Positions 1-7,874 are shown, counted from the first letter of the stretch. The stretch is 11,433 nucleotides of DNA from an uncultured Ilumatobacter sp. (GCA_938049325.1 CALICC010000255.1:1-11433), one strand, 5' to 3'. Notes: a model not told the origin generated them from the sequence alone. Made by a program: numbers and translations.

Positions 1-213
1 GCCTGGTTCACCTACGAAGGTGAGCAGCTCGGGCAAGGTCGCGAAAAGGCCAAGGAATACCTCCGCACCAACCCTGAGGTGATGATGGAGATCAGCGACA
101 AGGTGCTGATCCTGTCAGGGTTGAAGGAAGACCCGAACGCACCGGTCGACGTGGTCGACGAGTCTGTCGAAGAGTTCACCGAAGCTGACGAGCAGCCGAT
201 CTCGCTCGACTGA
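1..213 (+). CDS. recA: RecA recombinase, C-terminal end (5' truncated by window)
   Basis: Open from the first base to a TGA at 211-213, giving 71 residues. It begins AWFTYEGEQLGQGREKAKEY, which matches the conserved end of the RecA core (the G-x-W-[FY]-x-Y-x-x-x-[RQ]-[LI]-GQG-[RK] segment and the C-terminal domain helix). It ends in an acidic tail rich in Asp and Glu, as RecA proteins usually do. RecA forms the nucleoprotein filament on single-stranded DNA for homologous recombination, and it triggers LexA self-cleavage; lexA lies about 8 kb downstream here. The ATPase core lies outside the window. No recX follows; a hairpin and a convergent gene come next. The family identification is confident despite the truncation. 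Confidence 0.93.
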   Translation, partial: AWFTYEGEQLGQGREKAKEYLRTNPEVMMEISDKVLILSGLKEDPNAPVDVVDESVEEFTEADEQPISLD

Positions 214-264
214 TTCCCGCTCGCCCGATCGACGATCGGTGCAGTGACGCTGACGACGCAGCGG

Positions 265-299
265 CCCGGTGAGGCCTCCCAGTGGGAGGTGTCACCGGG
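265..299. terminator. Hairpin terminator between convergent genes
   Basis: Bases 265-272 (CCCGGTGA) pair perfectly with 292-299 (TCACCGGG). After one G-G mismatch (273/291), 274-280 pair with 284-290, with one G-T wobble, around a 3-base loop AGT. This gives about 15 base pairs of mostly G-C stem. It sits between the recA stop and the stop of the leftward membrane protein gene, so it probably ends transcription from both sides. Neither side carries a clear T-run, which is common for terminators of GC-rich actinobacteria. Confidence 0.75.
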
Positions 300-311
300 T
301 CGTTGCGTATC

Positions 312-755
312 TCAGGTGTTGAACTCGTAGCCCCAAGGCTTGAAGATCATGAAGTAGAGCGACACCACGAGAATCAAGTGGGTGATGCCGATCCCCATCG
401 CCATCATCTTGCGAGCTTCTTCGGAGGTGTCGCTGACCGCTGGTCGAATCAAGAACCAGCTCACCACCAGAGCAACGAGCCAGAGCACGATGGTGACGGT
501 CACGAACCAGGTGCCGCCGAGGCTGATCTTCTGCGTGCCCGCCATACCCATGCCGGCAACCCACAGCAGAACCAGCGCCGGGAACGCGAGCTTCATGTGG
601 AGCGCCGCCATGGCTTGGGTCTCACCTGCGCGCTGCATCCGGGGGTACAAGAACAGCGGCCCGAACGCCGCGATGGCGCTGAGAATGTGCACCAGGTAGA
701 GCACCTGGGTGAGCGTGTTGGTGGAATCGAAGATCGCAATCACGGCCGCGACCAT
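312..755 (-). CDS. Small four-helix integral membrane protein (DUF2269-like)
   Basis: Starting at the ATG at 755 the product has 147 residues and is strongly hydrophobic, with four predicted membrane helices: LTQVLYLVHILSAIAAFG near the N-terminus, LAFPALVLLWVAGMGMAG, TWFVTVTIVLWLVALVVSWFL, and GIGITHLILVVSLYFMIF near the C-terminus. Short charged loops separate them. The general look (small, helix-only, early His in helix 1) recalls the DUF2269 family of predicted integral membrane proteins, but I cannot confirm membership. No function is known to me. A GTG at 788 in the same frame would add 11 residues (GTRARQRPSD after the start); its only upstream SD-like sequence, AGGA, is 4 bases away, so I prefer the ATG, but the start is uncertain. 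The gene is transcribed towards recA and is divergent from miaB. Confidence 0.75.
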   Translation of the reverse strand: MVAAVIAIFDSTNTLTQVLYLVHILSAIAAFGPLFLYPRMQRAGETQAMAALHMKLAFPALVLLWVAGMGMAGTQKISLGGTWFVTVTIVLWLVALVVSWFLIRPAVSDTSEEARKMMAMGIGITHLILVVSLYFMIFKPWGYEFNT

Positions 756-844
756 ATCGCTCGGGCGCTGTCGTGCCCGTGTGCCCACGTGTCCTGGTCA
801 CCGTTCGCCGGAGCCGTCCCGATCGGGCCGGGCGTGCGGATGGA

Positions 845-858
845 TAGCCTGGCGAACA
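845..858 (+). promoter_or_regulatory. Candidate -10 element for leaderless miaB transcript
   Basis: TAGCCT at 845-850 fits TANNNT and ends 7 bases before the ATG at 858. Transcription would then start at or next to the A of the start codon. No -35 match is seen 17 bases upstream, and no purine-rich Shine-Dalgarno sequence stands in front of the ATG. Four other gene starts in this window share the same spacing, which supports the reading. Confidence 0.5.
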
Positions 859-2291
859 TGTCGCAGGACGCGCAACGCACCTACGTGGTGAACACCTACG
901 GGTGCCAGATGAACGAGCACGACTCCGAGCGGATCGCTGGTCTGCTCGAAGCCGACGGGCTCGTGCGTGCCGAGTCCGAGTCCGATGCTGACGTCGTGGT
1001 CCTGAACACCTGCTGTATCCGTGAGAACGCCGACAACAAGCTGTACGGCAATCTCGGCCACTTGAAGACCTGGAAGGCCAAGAAGGACGGTCGTCAGATC
1101 GTGGTCTCGGGATGCCTGGCTCAGAAAGACCAGGAGCTGGTCGCTCAACGTGCGGGCCATGTCGACGTGGTGATGGGCACGCACAACGTGCATCGAGCCG
1201 CGGAGTTGCTCGAAGCGGCCAAGTCCTCCGAGGTGCCGATCACCGAGATCCTGGAAGCGGCGGTCATCGACGATCACGCGATGTTCCCGTCGGCATTGCC
1301 GGTGAGGCGAGAGCAGTCCTACAACAGTTGGGTGACCATCCAGATCGGTTGCGACAACAACTGCGCGTTCTGCATCGTGCCCGCCGTGCGTGGCGAAGAG
1401 ATCAGCCGCCCGTACGCGGACATCGTCGGTGAGGTTCAGCAGCTCGCCGCTGACGGGGTGACCGAGGTGACGCTGCTCGGCCAGAACGTCAACAGCTACG
1501 GCCGAGACCTCCAGCTCGCCGAGCGCCAGGGCGGCAACGCCGAGGCGAAGCTCCGACCGCTCTTTTCGAACCTGCTTCGCGACGTCGGTGCGGTCCCCGG
1601 TATTCGCCGTGTGCGCTACACGAGTCCGCACCCCAAAGACATGCGTCCCGACACGTTTGCGGCGATGGCCGAAACCGATGCCGTCTGTGAGCACCTTCAC
1701 TACCCGCTGCAGTCGGGGAGTGACCGAGTGTTGGCGCTGATGCATCGTGGCTACACCGCCGAGCGTTATCTGGAACGGCTCGATCAGGCGCGAGCCGCGA
1801 TTGTCGATCTGGCGGTGTCGACCGACATCATCGTCGGGTTCCCCGGTGAGACCGACGACGACTTCGAGCGGACCCTCGAGGTGGCGGCAGCCGCCGAATA
1901 CGACTACGCCTACACCTTCTTGTTCTCACCACGCGAAGGCACCGAGGCGGCCGACATGGCCGACGACTTCGTCGACGCGGCCGTGGCACACGAGCGTTTC
2001 GAACGGCTCCGAATCGTGGTCGAGCGCTCGGCGGTCGCCAAGCACGAGGCACGCGTCGGACGCACCGAGGAAGTGTTGGTCGAAGGCCCGTCGAAGAAAG
2101 ACCCGTCCGTCACGTCAGGTCGCACCCGGCAGAACAAGCTCGTGCACTTCGAGGCGCCGCATCCGATGCGAGTCGGCAGCTACGCCACCGTCGAGGTCAC
2201 GCATGCTGCTCCGCATCACCTGCTCGGCCGCTTCGTCGAGCAGATCGCCGACGCTCAGCACAAGCTGCGCATTCCCGTAGCATCGCTCTGA
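858..2291 (+). CDS. miaB: tRNA-2-methylthio-N6-isopentenyladenosine37 synthase MiaB
   Basis: MiaB is a radical-SAM methylthiotransferase that converts i6A37 to ms2i6A37 in tRNAs reading UNN codons. The 477-residue product has the three family domains in order. The N-terminal MTTase domain has cluster cysteines C16 (NTYGCQMNEHDSERI), C52 (NTCCIREN) and C86 (VSGCLAQKD). The radical-SAM core has C165, C169 and C172 in GCDNNCAFCIVPAVRGEE, plus later motifs LLGQNVNSYG and HYPLQSGSDRVLALMHRGYT. A TRAM RNA-binding domain spans about residues 395-460. Length is typical. The frame stays open far upstream (to 282), but homology begins at RTYVVNTYGCQMN, so the ATG at 858 is chosen; an in-frame ATG at 840 would add six residues. 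An extra Cys (C53) sits beside C52. It heads a seven-gene operon that also contains miaA, which makes its substrate. Confidence 0.96.
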   Translation: MSQDAQRTYVVNTYGCQMNEHDSERIAGLLEADGLVRAESESDADVVVLNTCCIRENADNKLYGNLGHLKTWKAKKDGRQIVVSGCLAQKDQELVAQRAGHVDVVMGTHNVHRAAELLEAAKSSEVPITEILEAAVIDDHAMFPSALPVRREQSYNSWVTIQIGCDNNCAFCIVPAVRGEEISRPYADIVGEVQQLAADGVTEVTLLGQNVNSYGRDLQLAERQGGNAEAKLRPLFSNLLRDVGAVPGIRRVRYTSPHPKDMRPDTFAAMAETDAVCEHLHYPLQSGSDRVLALMHRGYTAERYLERLDQARAAIVDLAVSTDIIVGFPGETDDDFERTLEVAAAAEYDYAYTFLFSPREGTEAADMADDFVDAAVAHERFERLRIVVERSAVAKHEARVGRTEEVLVEGPSKKDPSVTSGRTRQNKLVHFEAPHPMRVGSYATVEVTHAAPHHLLGRFVEQIADAQHKLRIPVASL

Positions 2292-2594
2292 ATGAGCGCT
2301 GATCAACACGACGAAACACTCGCTGCGTTTCGAGCGAGTATCGACAACATCGACGCAGCACTCGTGCACTTGCTGGCCGAGCGGTTCAAAATCACGAAGG
2401 CGGTCGGCCGCTACAAGCGCGAAGCCGATCTCGCGCCTGCCGACCCGGGCCGCGAAGAGATGCAGTTGGCCCGGCTCCGGACACTCGCCGAGCAATCCGG
2501 CCTCGACCCGGTCTTCACCGAGAAGTTCATCAAGTTCGTCGTTGCCGAGGTCATCAACCACCACCAGCGCATCGCCGAAGGCGAACAACTCTGA
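2292..2594 (+). CDS. Chorismate mutase, AroQ type (monofunctional)
   Basis: The 100-residue, all-helical product matches the AroQ-class chorismate mutase fold, which turns chorismate into prephenate for Phe/Tyr synthesis. The active-site pattern is recognisable: R14 in FRASIDNID, R31 in LLAERFKITKAVGRYK, K42, R54-E55 in ADPGREEMQ, and Q92 in the last helix (VINHHQRIAE). The start ATG follows the miaB stop with no gap, so translation is probably coupled. No prephenate dehydratase or dehydrogenase domain is attached, and no signal peptide is present, so it should act in the cytosol. Its position between miaB and miaA is unusual for an aromatic amino-acid enzyme. Actinobacterial AroQ enzymes can depend on a partner DAHP synthase; whether this one does cannot be read from the sequence. 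Confidence 0.87.
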   Translation: MSADQHDETLAAFRASIDNIDAALVHLLAERFKITKAVGRYKREADLAPADPGREEMQLARLRTLAEQSGLDPVFTEKFIKFVVAEVINHHQRIAEGEQL

Positions 2595-2605
2595 CGAGTG
2601 GCCCT

Positions 2606-3529
2606 GTGACCTCTGGTGGCACGGGCGGTGTTGCGATCGTTGGTTCGACCGCGTCGGGCAAATCTGCGGTCGCCATGGCGGTCGCCAGCCAGCTCGGAGA
2701 CGTCGAACTGGTGTCGGTCGACAGCATGCAGGTGTATCGAGGGATGGACATCGGCACGGCGAAGCCGACCGCCGACGAACGCGCTGCGGTGCCGCACCAC
2801 TGCATCGACTTGGTCGACCCCACCGACGAGTTCACCGTTGGGGACTTCAAGTCGGCGCACGCTGCTGCTCGTCAGTCGATTGCCGAACGTGGCCACCGCG
2901 CACTCCTCGTTGGTGGAACCGGGCTGTACCACCGCGTGGTCATCGACGACTTCGATCTGCCAGGCGAATTCCCTGACGTTCGCGCCGAGCTGGAGTCGGA
3001 TGACGACACCGCGGCGATGTACGCACGACTCAACGAGCTCGATCCGGTAGCAGCAGCCAGGATCGAACCGGAGAACCGGCGGCGCATCGTCCGGGCGCTT
3101 GGCGTCACGATCGGAACCGGGCGACCGTTCAGCAGCTTCGGTCCCGGCGTCGATGCGTATCCGGAGACCTCGGTCGTGCAGATTGGTTTGCGGCGTCCGC
3201 GCGATGTGCTCGCGGCGCGCAGCGCGCTGCGAGTTCACGACATGATCGATGCGGGCTTGATCGACGAAGTGGAAGAACTCGCCGCAACAGGGTTCTCGCG
3301 TAGCGCCGGCCAAGCGATCGGTTACAAGGAAATCGTTGCGTATCTCGACGGTGAAGTGAGCAAGGATGAGGCGATCGAGACGATCATCACCAGGACGCGC
3401 CAATTCGCCGTTCGTCAGGAGCGCTGGTTCGGGCGAGATCCACGCGTACGCTGGATCGACATCGAGCATGACCCGGTTACCGAGGTCGCACCCGCGGTCA
3501 TTGCAGCACTCGAGACCATCCCGACATGA
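2606..3529 (+). CDS. miaA: tRNA dimethylallyltransferase MiaA
   Basis: MiaA transfers the dimethylallyl group from DMAPP to N6 of A37 in tRNA, making i6A, the substrate of MiaB. The 307-residue product shows the P-loop GSTASGKS (residues 13-20), the conserved DSMQVYRGMDIGTAKP block (39-53) with the catalytic Asp/Ser region, DEFTVGDF (74-81), GGTGLY (103-108), and the C-terminal GYKEI, TRQFAVRQERWF and W-x-D segments. Length is typical for the family. Translation starts at a GTG, 11 bases after the chorismate mutase stop; no in-frame ATG lies before the P-loop. The stop overlaps the dapF start as ATGA. Confidence 0.95.
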   Translation: MTSGGTGGVAIVGSTASGKSAVAMAVASQLGDVELVSVDSMQVYRGMDIGTAKPTADERAAVPHHCIDLVDPTDEFTVGDFKSAHAAARQSIAERGHRALLVGGTGLYHRVVIDDFDLPGEFPDVRAELESDDDTAAMYARLNELDPVAAARIEPENRRRIVRALGVTIGTGRPFSSFGPGVDAYPETSVVQIGLRRPRDVLAARSALRVHDMIDAGLIDEVEELAATGFSRSAGQAIGYKEIVAYLDGEVSKDEAIETIITRTRQFAVRQERWFGRDPRVRWIDIEHDPVTEVAPAVIAALETIPT

Positions 3530-4338
3530 CGCGTATCGAACTCACGAAGCACCACGGACTCGGCAACGACTTTCTCGTGGCGCTCCAGCCCGAACTGAGC
3601 TCGGACGAGGAGCTGGCGGCGTTGGCCGTTCGGCTCTGTGACCGGCGGCGTGGTTTCGGTGCCGACGGATTGATGATTGCCGACTCCGTTCCCGACAAGA
3701 CCGCGCGGATGACGCTGTTCAACGCGGATGGGTCGCGTGCCGAGATCAGTGGCAACGGCATTCGGTGCTTCGCACAAGCGCTGGCGATGCGCAGCGGCAG
3801 TCTCGATCCACAGCTCATCGAGACCGATGCGGGTGACAAGCACCTCGTGCTCTCGGCAACGGACGATTCAGCGACCATCAACGCCCGCGTCGACATGGGT
3901 GTGGTCGCGTCGATCGACGCTCCGCCGAACTGGAACGCGCTGGGATGCAACCCGGACCGTCCGGTCGCTCACCTGAGTCTCGGCAATCCGCATTCGGTGG
4001 TCGGTGTCGACGAGGTCGCTGTCGTCGAGCTGGCCGAGCTGGGTGAAAAGGTTCCCGACGTGAACCTTGAGATCGTCGAACCCGGACCGACGCCCGATGC
4101 GGTGACGATGCGCGTGCACGAACGCGGTGTCGGGGTGACCGAAGCGTGCGGCACCGGTGCATGCGCCTCGGCGTTTGCCGCTCGATCGTGGGGGCTCGTC
4201 GCCGCCTCGGTCACCGACGTGACGGTGCACATGGATGGCGGTTCGGCTGTGGTGTCATTCGATCCCGCCGATCCCGACCGAGCAGTCCTGACCGGACCCG
4301 CGACCTACATCGGCTCGATGGTCGTGGAACTCGAATGA
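3526..4338 (+). CDS. dapF: Diaminopimelate epimerase DapF
   Basis: DapF interconverts LL- and meso-diaminopimelate without a cofactor, using two cysteines as acid and base. Both are visible: C81 in the block AEISGNGIRC and C208 in VTEACGTGACAS. Other family signatures include the N-terminal KHHGLGNDF (8-16), RRGFGADGLM (41-50), FNADGSRAEISGNG (65-78) and LGNPHSVV (152-159). The 270 residues match the usual length. meso-DAP supplies both lysine and the peptidoglycan cross-link. It starts inside the miaA stop codon (ATGA overlap) and its own stop overlaps the hflX start the same way, so it belongs to the same transcript. A DapC-like aminotransferase two genes downstream acts earlier in the same pathway. 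Confidence 0.96.
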   Translation: MTRIELTKHHGLGNDFLVALQPELSSDEELAALAVRLCDRRRGFGADGLMIADSVPDKTARMTLFNADGSRAEISGNGIRCFAQALAMRSGSLDPQLIETDAGDKHLVLSATDDSATINARVDMGVVASIDAPPNWNALGCNPDRPVAHLSLGNPHSVVGVDEVAVVELAELGEKVPDVNLEIVEPGPTPDAVTMRVHERGVGVTEACGTGACASAFAARSWGLVAASVTDVTVHMDGGSAVVSFDPADPDRAVLTGPATYIGSMVVELE

Positions 4339-5642
4339 ATACCCCGTACGACGAGGCCCTTGCCGGAACGCTGATCGACCGGACGATCCGCGAAAAGATC
4401 GTGCTGGTTGCTGTGGCGTTGCCCGGCGACACCGACGAGGAGGTCGAGGCCAGCCTCGACGAACTCGCGCTGTTGGTCGACACCGCGGGCGCCGACGAGG
4501 TTGCTCGGCTGGTGCAGCGTCGCGATGCGCCCGACCACACCTGGTACGTCGGCAAGGGCAAGGCCGAAGAGCTGAAGGAACTGTGCCTCGCCGTCGATTC
4601 CGACACTGTCGTGTTCGACAACGAACTCGCTCCCGCACAGCAGTTCAACTTGGAAAAGCTGCTCGGGCGTACGGCGATCGATCGCACCGCCGTCATCCTC
4701 GACATCTTCGGGCAGAACGCGCACACCATGGAGGGCAAGGCGCAGGTCGAGCTCGCCCTGCTCCGTTACCGGTTGCCGCGGTTGCGGCGAGGCAAGAACG
4801 CGAAGTTGTCGCAACAGCGCGGAGGCGTGGGTGGCCGATTCGGGAGCGGTGAAACCAAGATCGAAACCGATCGTCGTCGCATCATGCGCCGGATCACCAA
4901 GCTCGAGCGTGAGCTCGCGTCGCTGGCTGACACTCGCTCGCTTCAACGTCAAGGGCGCCAGCGCAGCGGACTCGCATCGGTGGCGATCGTTGGCTACACG
5001 AACGCGGGCAAGTCCACGCTCCTCAATCAGCTCACGCAGTCGGGTGTCCTCACCGAAGACCGGCTGTTCGCCACACTCGATCCAACGACGAGGCGGCTCG
5101 CGCTCCCTGGAGGCGAGCCGGTGCTGCTGACCGACACGGTCGGCTTCATCAGCCGTCTTCCACACGGTTTGGTCGAGTCGTTCAAGGGCACGCTCGAAGT
5201 CGCGGCGCTCGCCGACTACCTCGTCCACGTGGTCGATGCGAGTGCCGTCGATCCCAACGGTCAGATGGACGCCGTTCGAGAGGTGCTGCGCGACATCTCG
5301 GCGGCCGACGTTCCCGAGCTGGTCGTGTTCAACAAGGCCGACCTCGCACCGGCTGCCGCCAAAGAACTCGTCGAGGAGCACCCCGGCTCGATTGCCGTCA
5401 GCGCGTCGACCGGCGCGGGAATGGACCTCTTCTTGCGGACCATCGGTGACCGCCTACGGGCACTCGCCGTCGTCTACGAGCTCGTGGTGCCGTACGAACG
5501 CGGCGACGTGTTGGCATCGATCCACCGGGAAGGTGAAGTGGTGTCCACGTCTGAGGGCGAAGCGGCCTGGACGATCCGCGCACGGCTATCCGATCCGTCG
5601 GCTGGACGCCTCGACGAATTCATCACGGAGACTGACCTATGA
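4335..5642 (+). CDS. hflX: Ribosome-associated GTPase HflX
   Basis: HflX is a translational GTPase that binds the 50S subunit and can split or rescue stalled ribosomes under stress. The 435-residue product has the HflX N-terminal domain (including TWYVGKGKAEEL at 69-80 and FDNELAPAQQFNLEK at 94-108), the glycine-rich linker GRFGSGETKIETDRR, a coiled-coil stretch around 178-200, and then the G domain: G1 GYTNAGKST (220-228), G2 around FATLDPTTR, G3 DTVGF (267-271), G4 NKAD (333-336) and G5 SAS (356-358). The ATG at 4335 overlaps the dapF stop as ATGA. The reading frame is open further upstream, but that part lies inside dapF and lacks homology. The stop overlaps the next gene as ATGA. Confidence 0.95.
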   Translation: MNTPYDEALAGTLIDRTIREKIVLVAVALPGDTDEEVEASLDELALLVDTAGADEVARLVQRRDAPDHTWYVGKGKAEELKELCLAVDSDTVVFDNELAPAQQFNLEKLLGRTAIDRTAVILDIFGQNAHTMEGKAQVELALLRYRLPRLRRGKNAKLSQQRGGVGGRFGSGETKIETDRRRIMRRITKLERELASLADTRSLQRQGRQRSGLASVAIVGYTNAGKSTLLNQLTQSGVLTEDRLFATLDPTTRRLALPGGEPVLLTDTVGFISRLPHGLVESFKGTLEVAALADYLVHVVDASAVDPNGQMDAVREVLRDISAADVPELVVFNKADLAPAAAKELVEEHPGSIAVSASTGAGMDLFLRTIGDRLRALAVVYELVVPYERGDVLASIHREGEVVSTSEGEAAWTIRARLSDPSAGRLDEFITETDL

Positions 5643-6751
5643 CCACACCGTTCGTTCCGCCGCCCTACCCGTACGACCGCTTGAACGAGCTGTCGGCCAT
5701 GGCGGTCGAGATACACGGCTCGGCAATCGATCTCTCGATCGGCACGCCGTTCGACGACCCGCCTCCGGCGGTCGTCGCAGCCCTGTCGTCCAGTGGTGCC
5801 GAACGGTCCTACCCGCCGAGCGTGGGGAGCCCGGCGTTCTTGGCGTCGGTTCAGAGATGGTTCGCGAGACGTTGTTCGATCGACATCGATCAATCGGCGA
5901 TCGGCGCCACGATCGGCTCGAAGGAGTTCGTGGCGGGACTGCCCGGCCTACTCCATCTCCGATTGCCTGATCGTGACACCGTGCTGTATCCAGCGGTGTC
6001 GTATCCCAGCTACGAGATGGGCGCCACGCTGGCTCGCTTGCGAGCGGTGCCCGTTCCGTTCGGCCCCGACGGACAACTCGACCTCGGAGCGATCGACCCT
6101 GCCGACATCGACCGAGCGCTCCTGCTGTGGGTCAACAGCCCGGGTAACCCGACCGGTCATCTCGACGATCTGGAGGCCGCAGCGCGATGGGGCCGCGAGC
6201 ACGACGTTGCGGTGTTCTCCGACGAGTGCTACTTCGAGTTCACTTGGGATGGTCCGGGGCGGACGATTCTCGAGCACGGGAGCGAGGGCGTGGTCAGCGT
6301 GCACTCGCTGTCGAAACGGTCGAACCTCGCCGGGGCGCGTGCCGGGTTCTACGCGGGCGACCCTGAGCTGGTCACGTATCTTCGCGAGATACGCAAGCAC
6401 TCGGGCATGATGGTGCCGGGTCCGGTGCAGGCAGCTGCGGTGGTCGCGCTCGACGACGACGAGCACGTCGACGCGCAACGGGAGCGCTACAGGTCCCGGC
6501 TGGCCTTGATGGCTGATGTGCTCGGTCGTTGGTCGGGCGAACCGGTGGCGACTCCGGCCGGAGCCTTCTACCTGTGGATCCCGACGGCTGACGGTTGGGA
6601 CTACGCCGAGCGACTCGCTCGTGACGCAGGTGCAATCGTGAGTCCCGGTGAGTTCTACGGACCCGGCGGTGCGCAATATGTGCGGGTTGCCGTGGTACAA
6701 CCGGATGAGAAGATCATGATGGTGGCACAACGATTGGAACAACATGGCTGA
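5639..6751 (+). CDS. dapC: PLP-dependent aminotransferase, probably succinyldiaminopimelate aminotransferase DapC
   Basis: The 370-residue product is a class I/II fold-type I aminotransferase. It shows the substrate-loop region SIGTPFDDPP (33-42), SYPPSVGSPAF (57-67), NSPGNPTG (166-173), the PLP ring-contacting Asp in FSDECYFEF (193-201), the Schiff-base lysine K226 in HSLSKRSNLAGARAGF, and a C-terminal Arg in YVRVAV that would bind the carboxylate. The overall pattern resembles actinobacterial DapC, which makes N-succinyl-LL-2,6-diaminopimelate in lysine/peptidoglycan synthesis. Placement in one operon with dapF supports this, but aminotransferase specificity cannot be fixed from motifs alone. 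The start overlaps the hflX stop (ATGA). Its stop overlaps the next start by 8 bases. Confidence 0.83.
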   Translation: MTTPFVPPPYPYDRLNELSAMAVEIHGSAIDLSIGTPFDDPPPAVVAALSSSGAERSYPPSVGSPAFLASVQRWFARRCSIDIDQSAIGATIGSKEFVAGLPGLLHLRLPDRDTVLYPAVSYPSYEMGATLARLRAVPVPFGPDGQLDLGAIDPADIDRALLLWVNSPGNPTGHLDDLEAAARWGREHDVAVFSDECYFEFTWDGPGRTILEHGSEGVVSVHSLSKRSNLAGARAGFYAGDPELVTYLREIRKHSGMMVPGPVQAAAVVALDDDEHVDAQRERYRSRLALMADVLGRWSGEPVATPAGAFYLWIPTADGWDYAERLARDAGAIVSPGEFYGPGGAQYVRVAVVQPDEKIMMVAQRLEQHG

Positions 6752-7874
6752 ATCCTCCTCACGGCGCGGTGCGCTCATCGGTCTCGGCACGTTTGTGCTG
6801 TTGGCTGGACTCGTGGCGGCGGTTGTGCTCTGGAACGTCGCATCAACGCGGCAATCCAACGCGATTGCCGACCTCGCACGGGCACCTGTCGGATGCGACA
6901 CGACGCTCGACTTCGTCGAAACGGGGGAGTACTTCGTGTTCCTCGAACGAACGGGCACCATCGACGGTGTTCGAGGTGACTGTGAGATCGAAGGTTCGTT
7001 CGATCTCAGCGGTTCGCGGCTGCCTGACGTCGAGGTGATCATCTTCGATCCCGACGGTGAAGAGCTCGATCTCGATCGCGCGTCCGATGTCACCTACGAC
7101 GACGGTGAATTCGCGGGCGAAGCGATTCAGACCATCGACATCGAAGAACGCAACGACCATGTCGTGCGTGTCGAATCCGACGACGATGACGCGTTCGTCG
7201 TTGCGATCGGCCGTGATCCGGCTGACGGGGTCGGCGCGATTCGCACCGGTGCGATCGCCGCAGCGGCAGCGGGGCTGCTCCTCGGGCTCGGGCTCATCCT
7301 CCTGGGCGCACGCAAGGCCAAAGGAACCGTCGCGGCAGCCCCAGGCTCGTGGGCGCCCAACCCCGCCCATCCGGGCTTTCCTCGCGATGGCGTCGTGCCC
7401 CAAGGCCCGCCCACATACGGCCAGCCCGGACAACAGCCGAACTACCCACAACCGCCGTATCAACAAGCTCCACCGCAGCCGTATCAGCAACCGGGAGCAC
7501 CGCCGCAGCACGCCCCGTATCAGCAGCCCGGCGTGCCGCCGCAACAGGCTCCGTACCAGCAGGCGCCCCCGTACCAACAGGCCCCACCCGCGGCGCCGCC
7601 ACCGTCTCAACAGGCACCTCCGCAGCAACCACAGCCGCCGCAGCAATTCGGTGCTCCGCAGCCGCCGTCGCCGTTTGCGCCCGCTGCGCCCCAGGCACCC
7701 GCCGATCCCGCTGGTCAGGCACAGCCGATCGAGTGGTCACCGTCAGGTGAGACGCAACCGGCCGGCACCCGTCCGGCCCCCGAGGCGAGTGACTTCGACA
7801 CCGGTCCGCCCGATGCCGACTTCATTGCTCGGCTGCAGGCGGAACGCGACCAGCAACCGCCCCCGCCCGGCTGA
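6744..7874 (+). CDS. Two-helix membrane protein with Pro/Gln-rich cytoplasmic tail, unknown function
   Basis: I do not recognise this 376-residue protein as a named family. Helix 1 is about residues 10-31, preceded by basic RR. A polar, very acidic domain of about 135 residues follows, with just two cysteines (C51, C80) that could form a disulfide and a beta-rich look. Helix 2 is about 168-188, followed by ARKAKG. The positive-inside rule then puts the acidic domain outside and the tail inside. The tail (about 195-376) is low complexity, built of repeated PYQQ-x-PP units between 234 and 300, and ends in a charged helix-like piece (DADFIARLQAERD). Such tails occur in actinobacterial envelope and cell-division proteins, but no role can be assigned here. 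The ATG lies 8 bases inside the end of the aminotransferase gene, so it is the last gene of the operon. Confidence 0.82.
   Translation: MAESSSRRGALIGLGTFVLLAGLVAAVVLWNVASTRQSNAIADLARAPVGCDTTLDFVETGEYFVFLERTGTIDGVRGDCEIEGSFDLSGSRLPDVEVIIFDPDGEELDLDRASDVTYDDGEFAGEAIQTIDIEERNDHVVRVESDDDDAFVVAIGRDPADGVGAIRTGAIAAAAAGLLLGLGLILLGARKAKGTVAAAPGSWAPNPAHPGFPRDGVVPQGPPTYGQPGQQPNYPQPPYQQAPPQPYQQPGAPPQHAPYQQPGVPPQQAPYQQAPPYQQAPPAAPPPSQQAPPQQPQPPQQFGAPQPPSPFAPAAPQAPADPAGQAQPIEWSPSGETQPAGTRPAPEASDFDTGPPDADFIARLQAERDQQPPPPG
7454..7580 (+). repeat. Imperfect tandem coding repeats, PYQQ units
   Basis: Within the Pro/Gln-rich tail, the string CCGTAYCARCAR recurs about five times with irregular spacing of roughly 18-36 bases, each copy encoding PYQQ followed by A/P-rich residues. 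Wobble positions vary (CAA/CAG, TAT/TAC), which suggests older repeats held by protein selection rather than a recent slippage event. Confidence 0.6.

Noticed and set aside
282..857. A 192-codon in-frame extension upstream of MiaB.
   Set aside because: It runs antisense through the membrane protein gene and the terminator region, is rich in His/Arg/Glu as expected from a GC-rich shadow frame, and MiaB homology begins only at 858 or a few codons later.
2411..3469. Long minus-strand open frame of 352 codons opposite miaA.
   Set aside because: It is a shadow of a well-supported gene in GC-rich DNA, with no recognisable domains.
4305..5381. Long minus-strand open frame of 358 codons opposite hflX.
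   Set aside because: Same reasoning: hflX is fully supported by all five G motifs, and the antisense product has no recognisable family features.
5948..7093. Long minus-strand open frame opposite the aminotransferase and membrane protein genes.
   Set aside because: It spans two overlapping plus-strand genes and shows no conserved motif.
7294..7750. Alternative frames through the Pro/Gln-rich region giving Ala/Thr/Val-rich or Arg-rich repeats on both strands.
   Set aside because: Repetitive GC-rich coding DNA keeps every frame open; only the frame continuous with the two membrane helices is credible.
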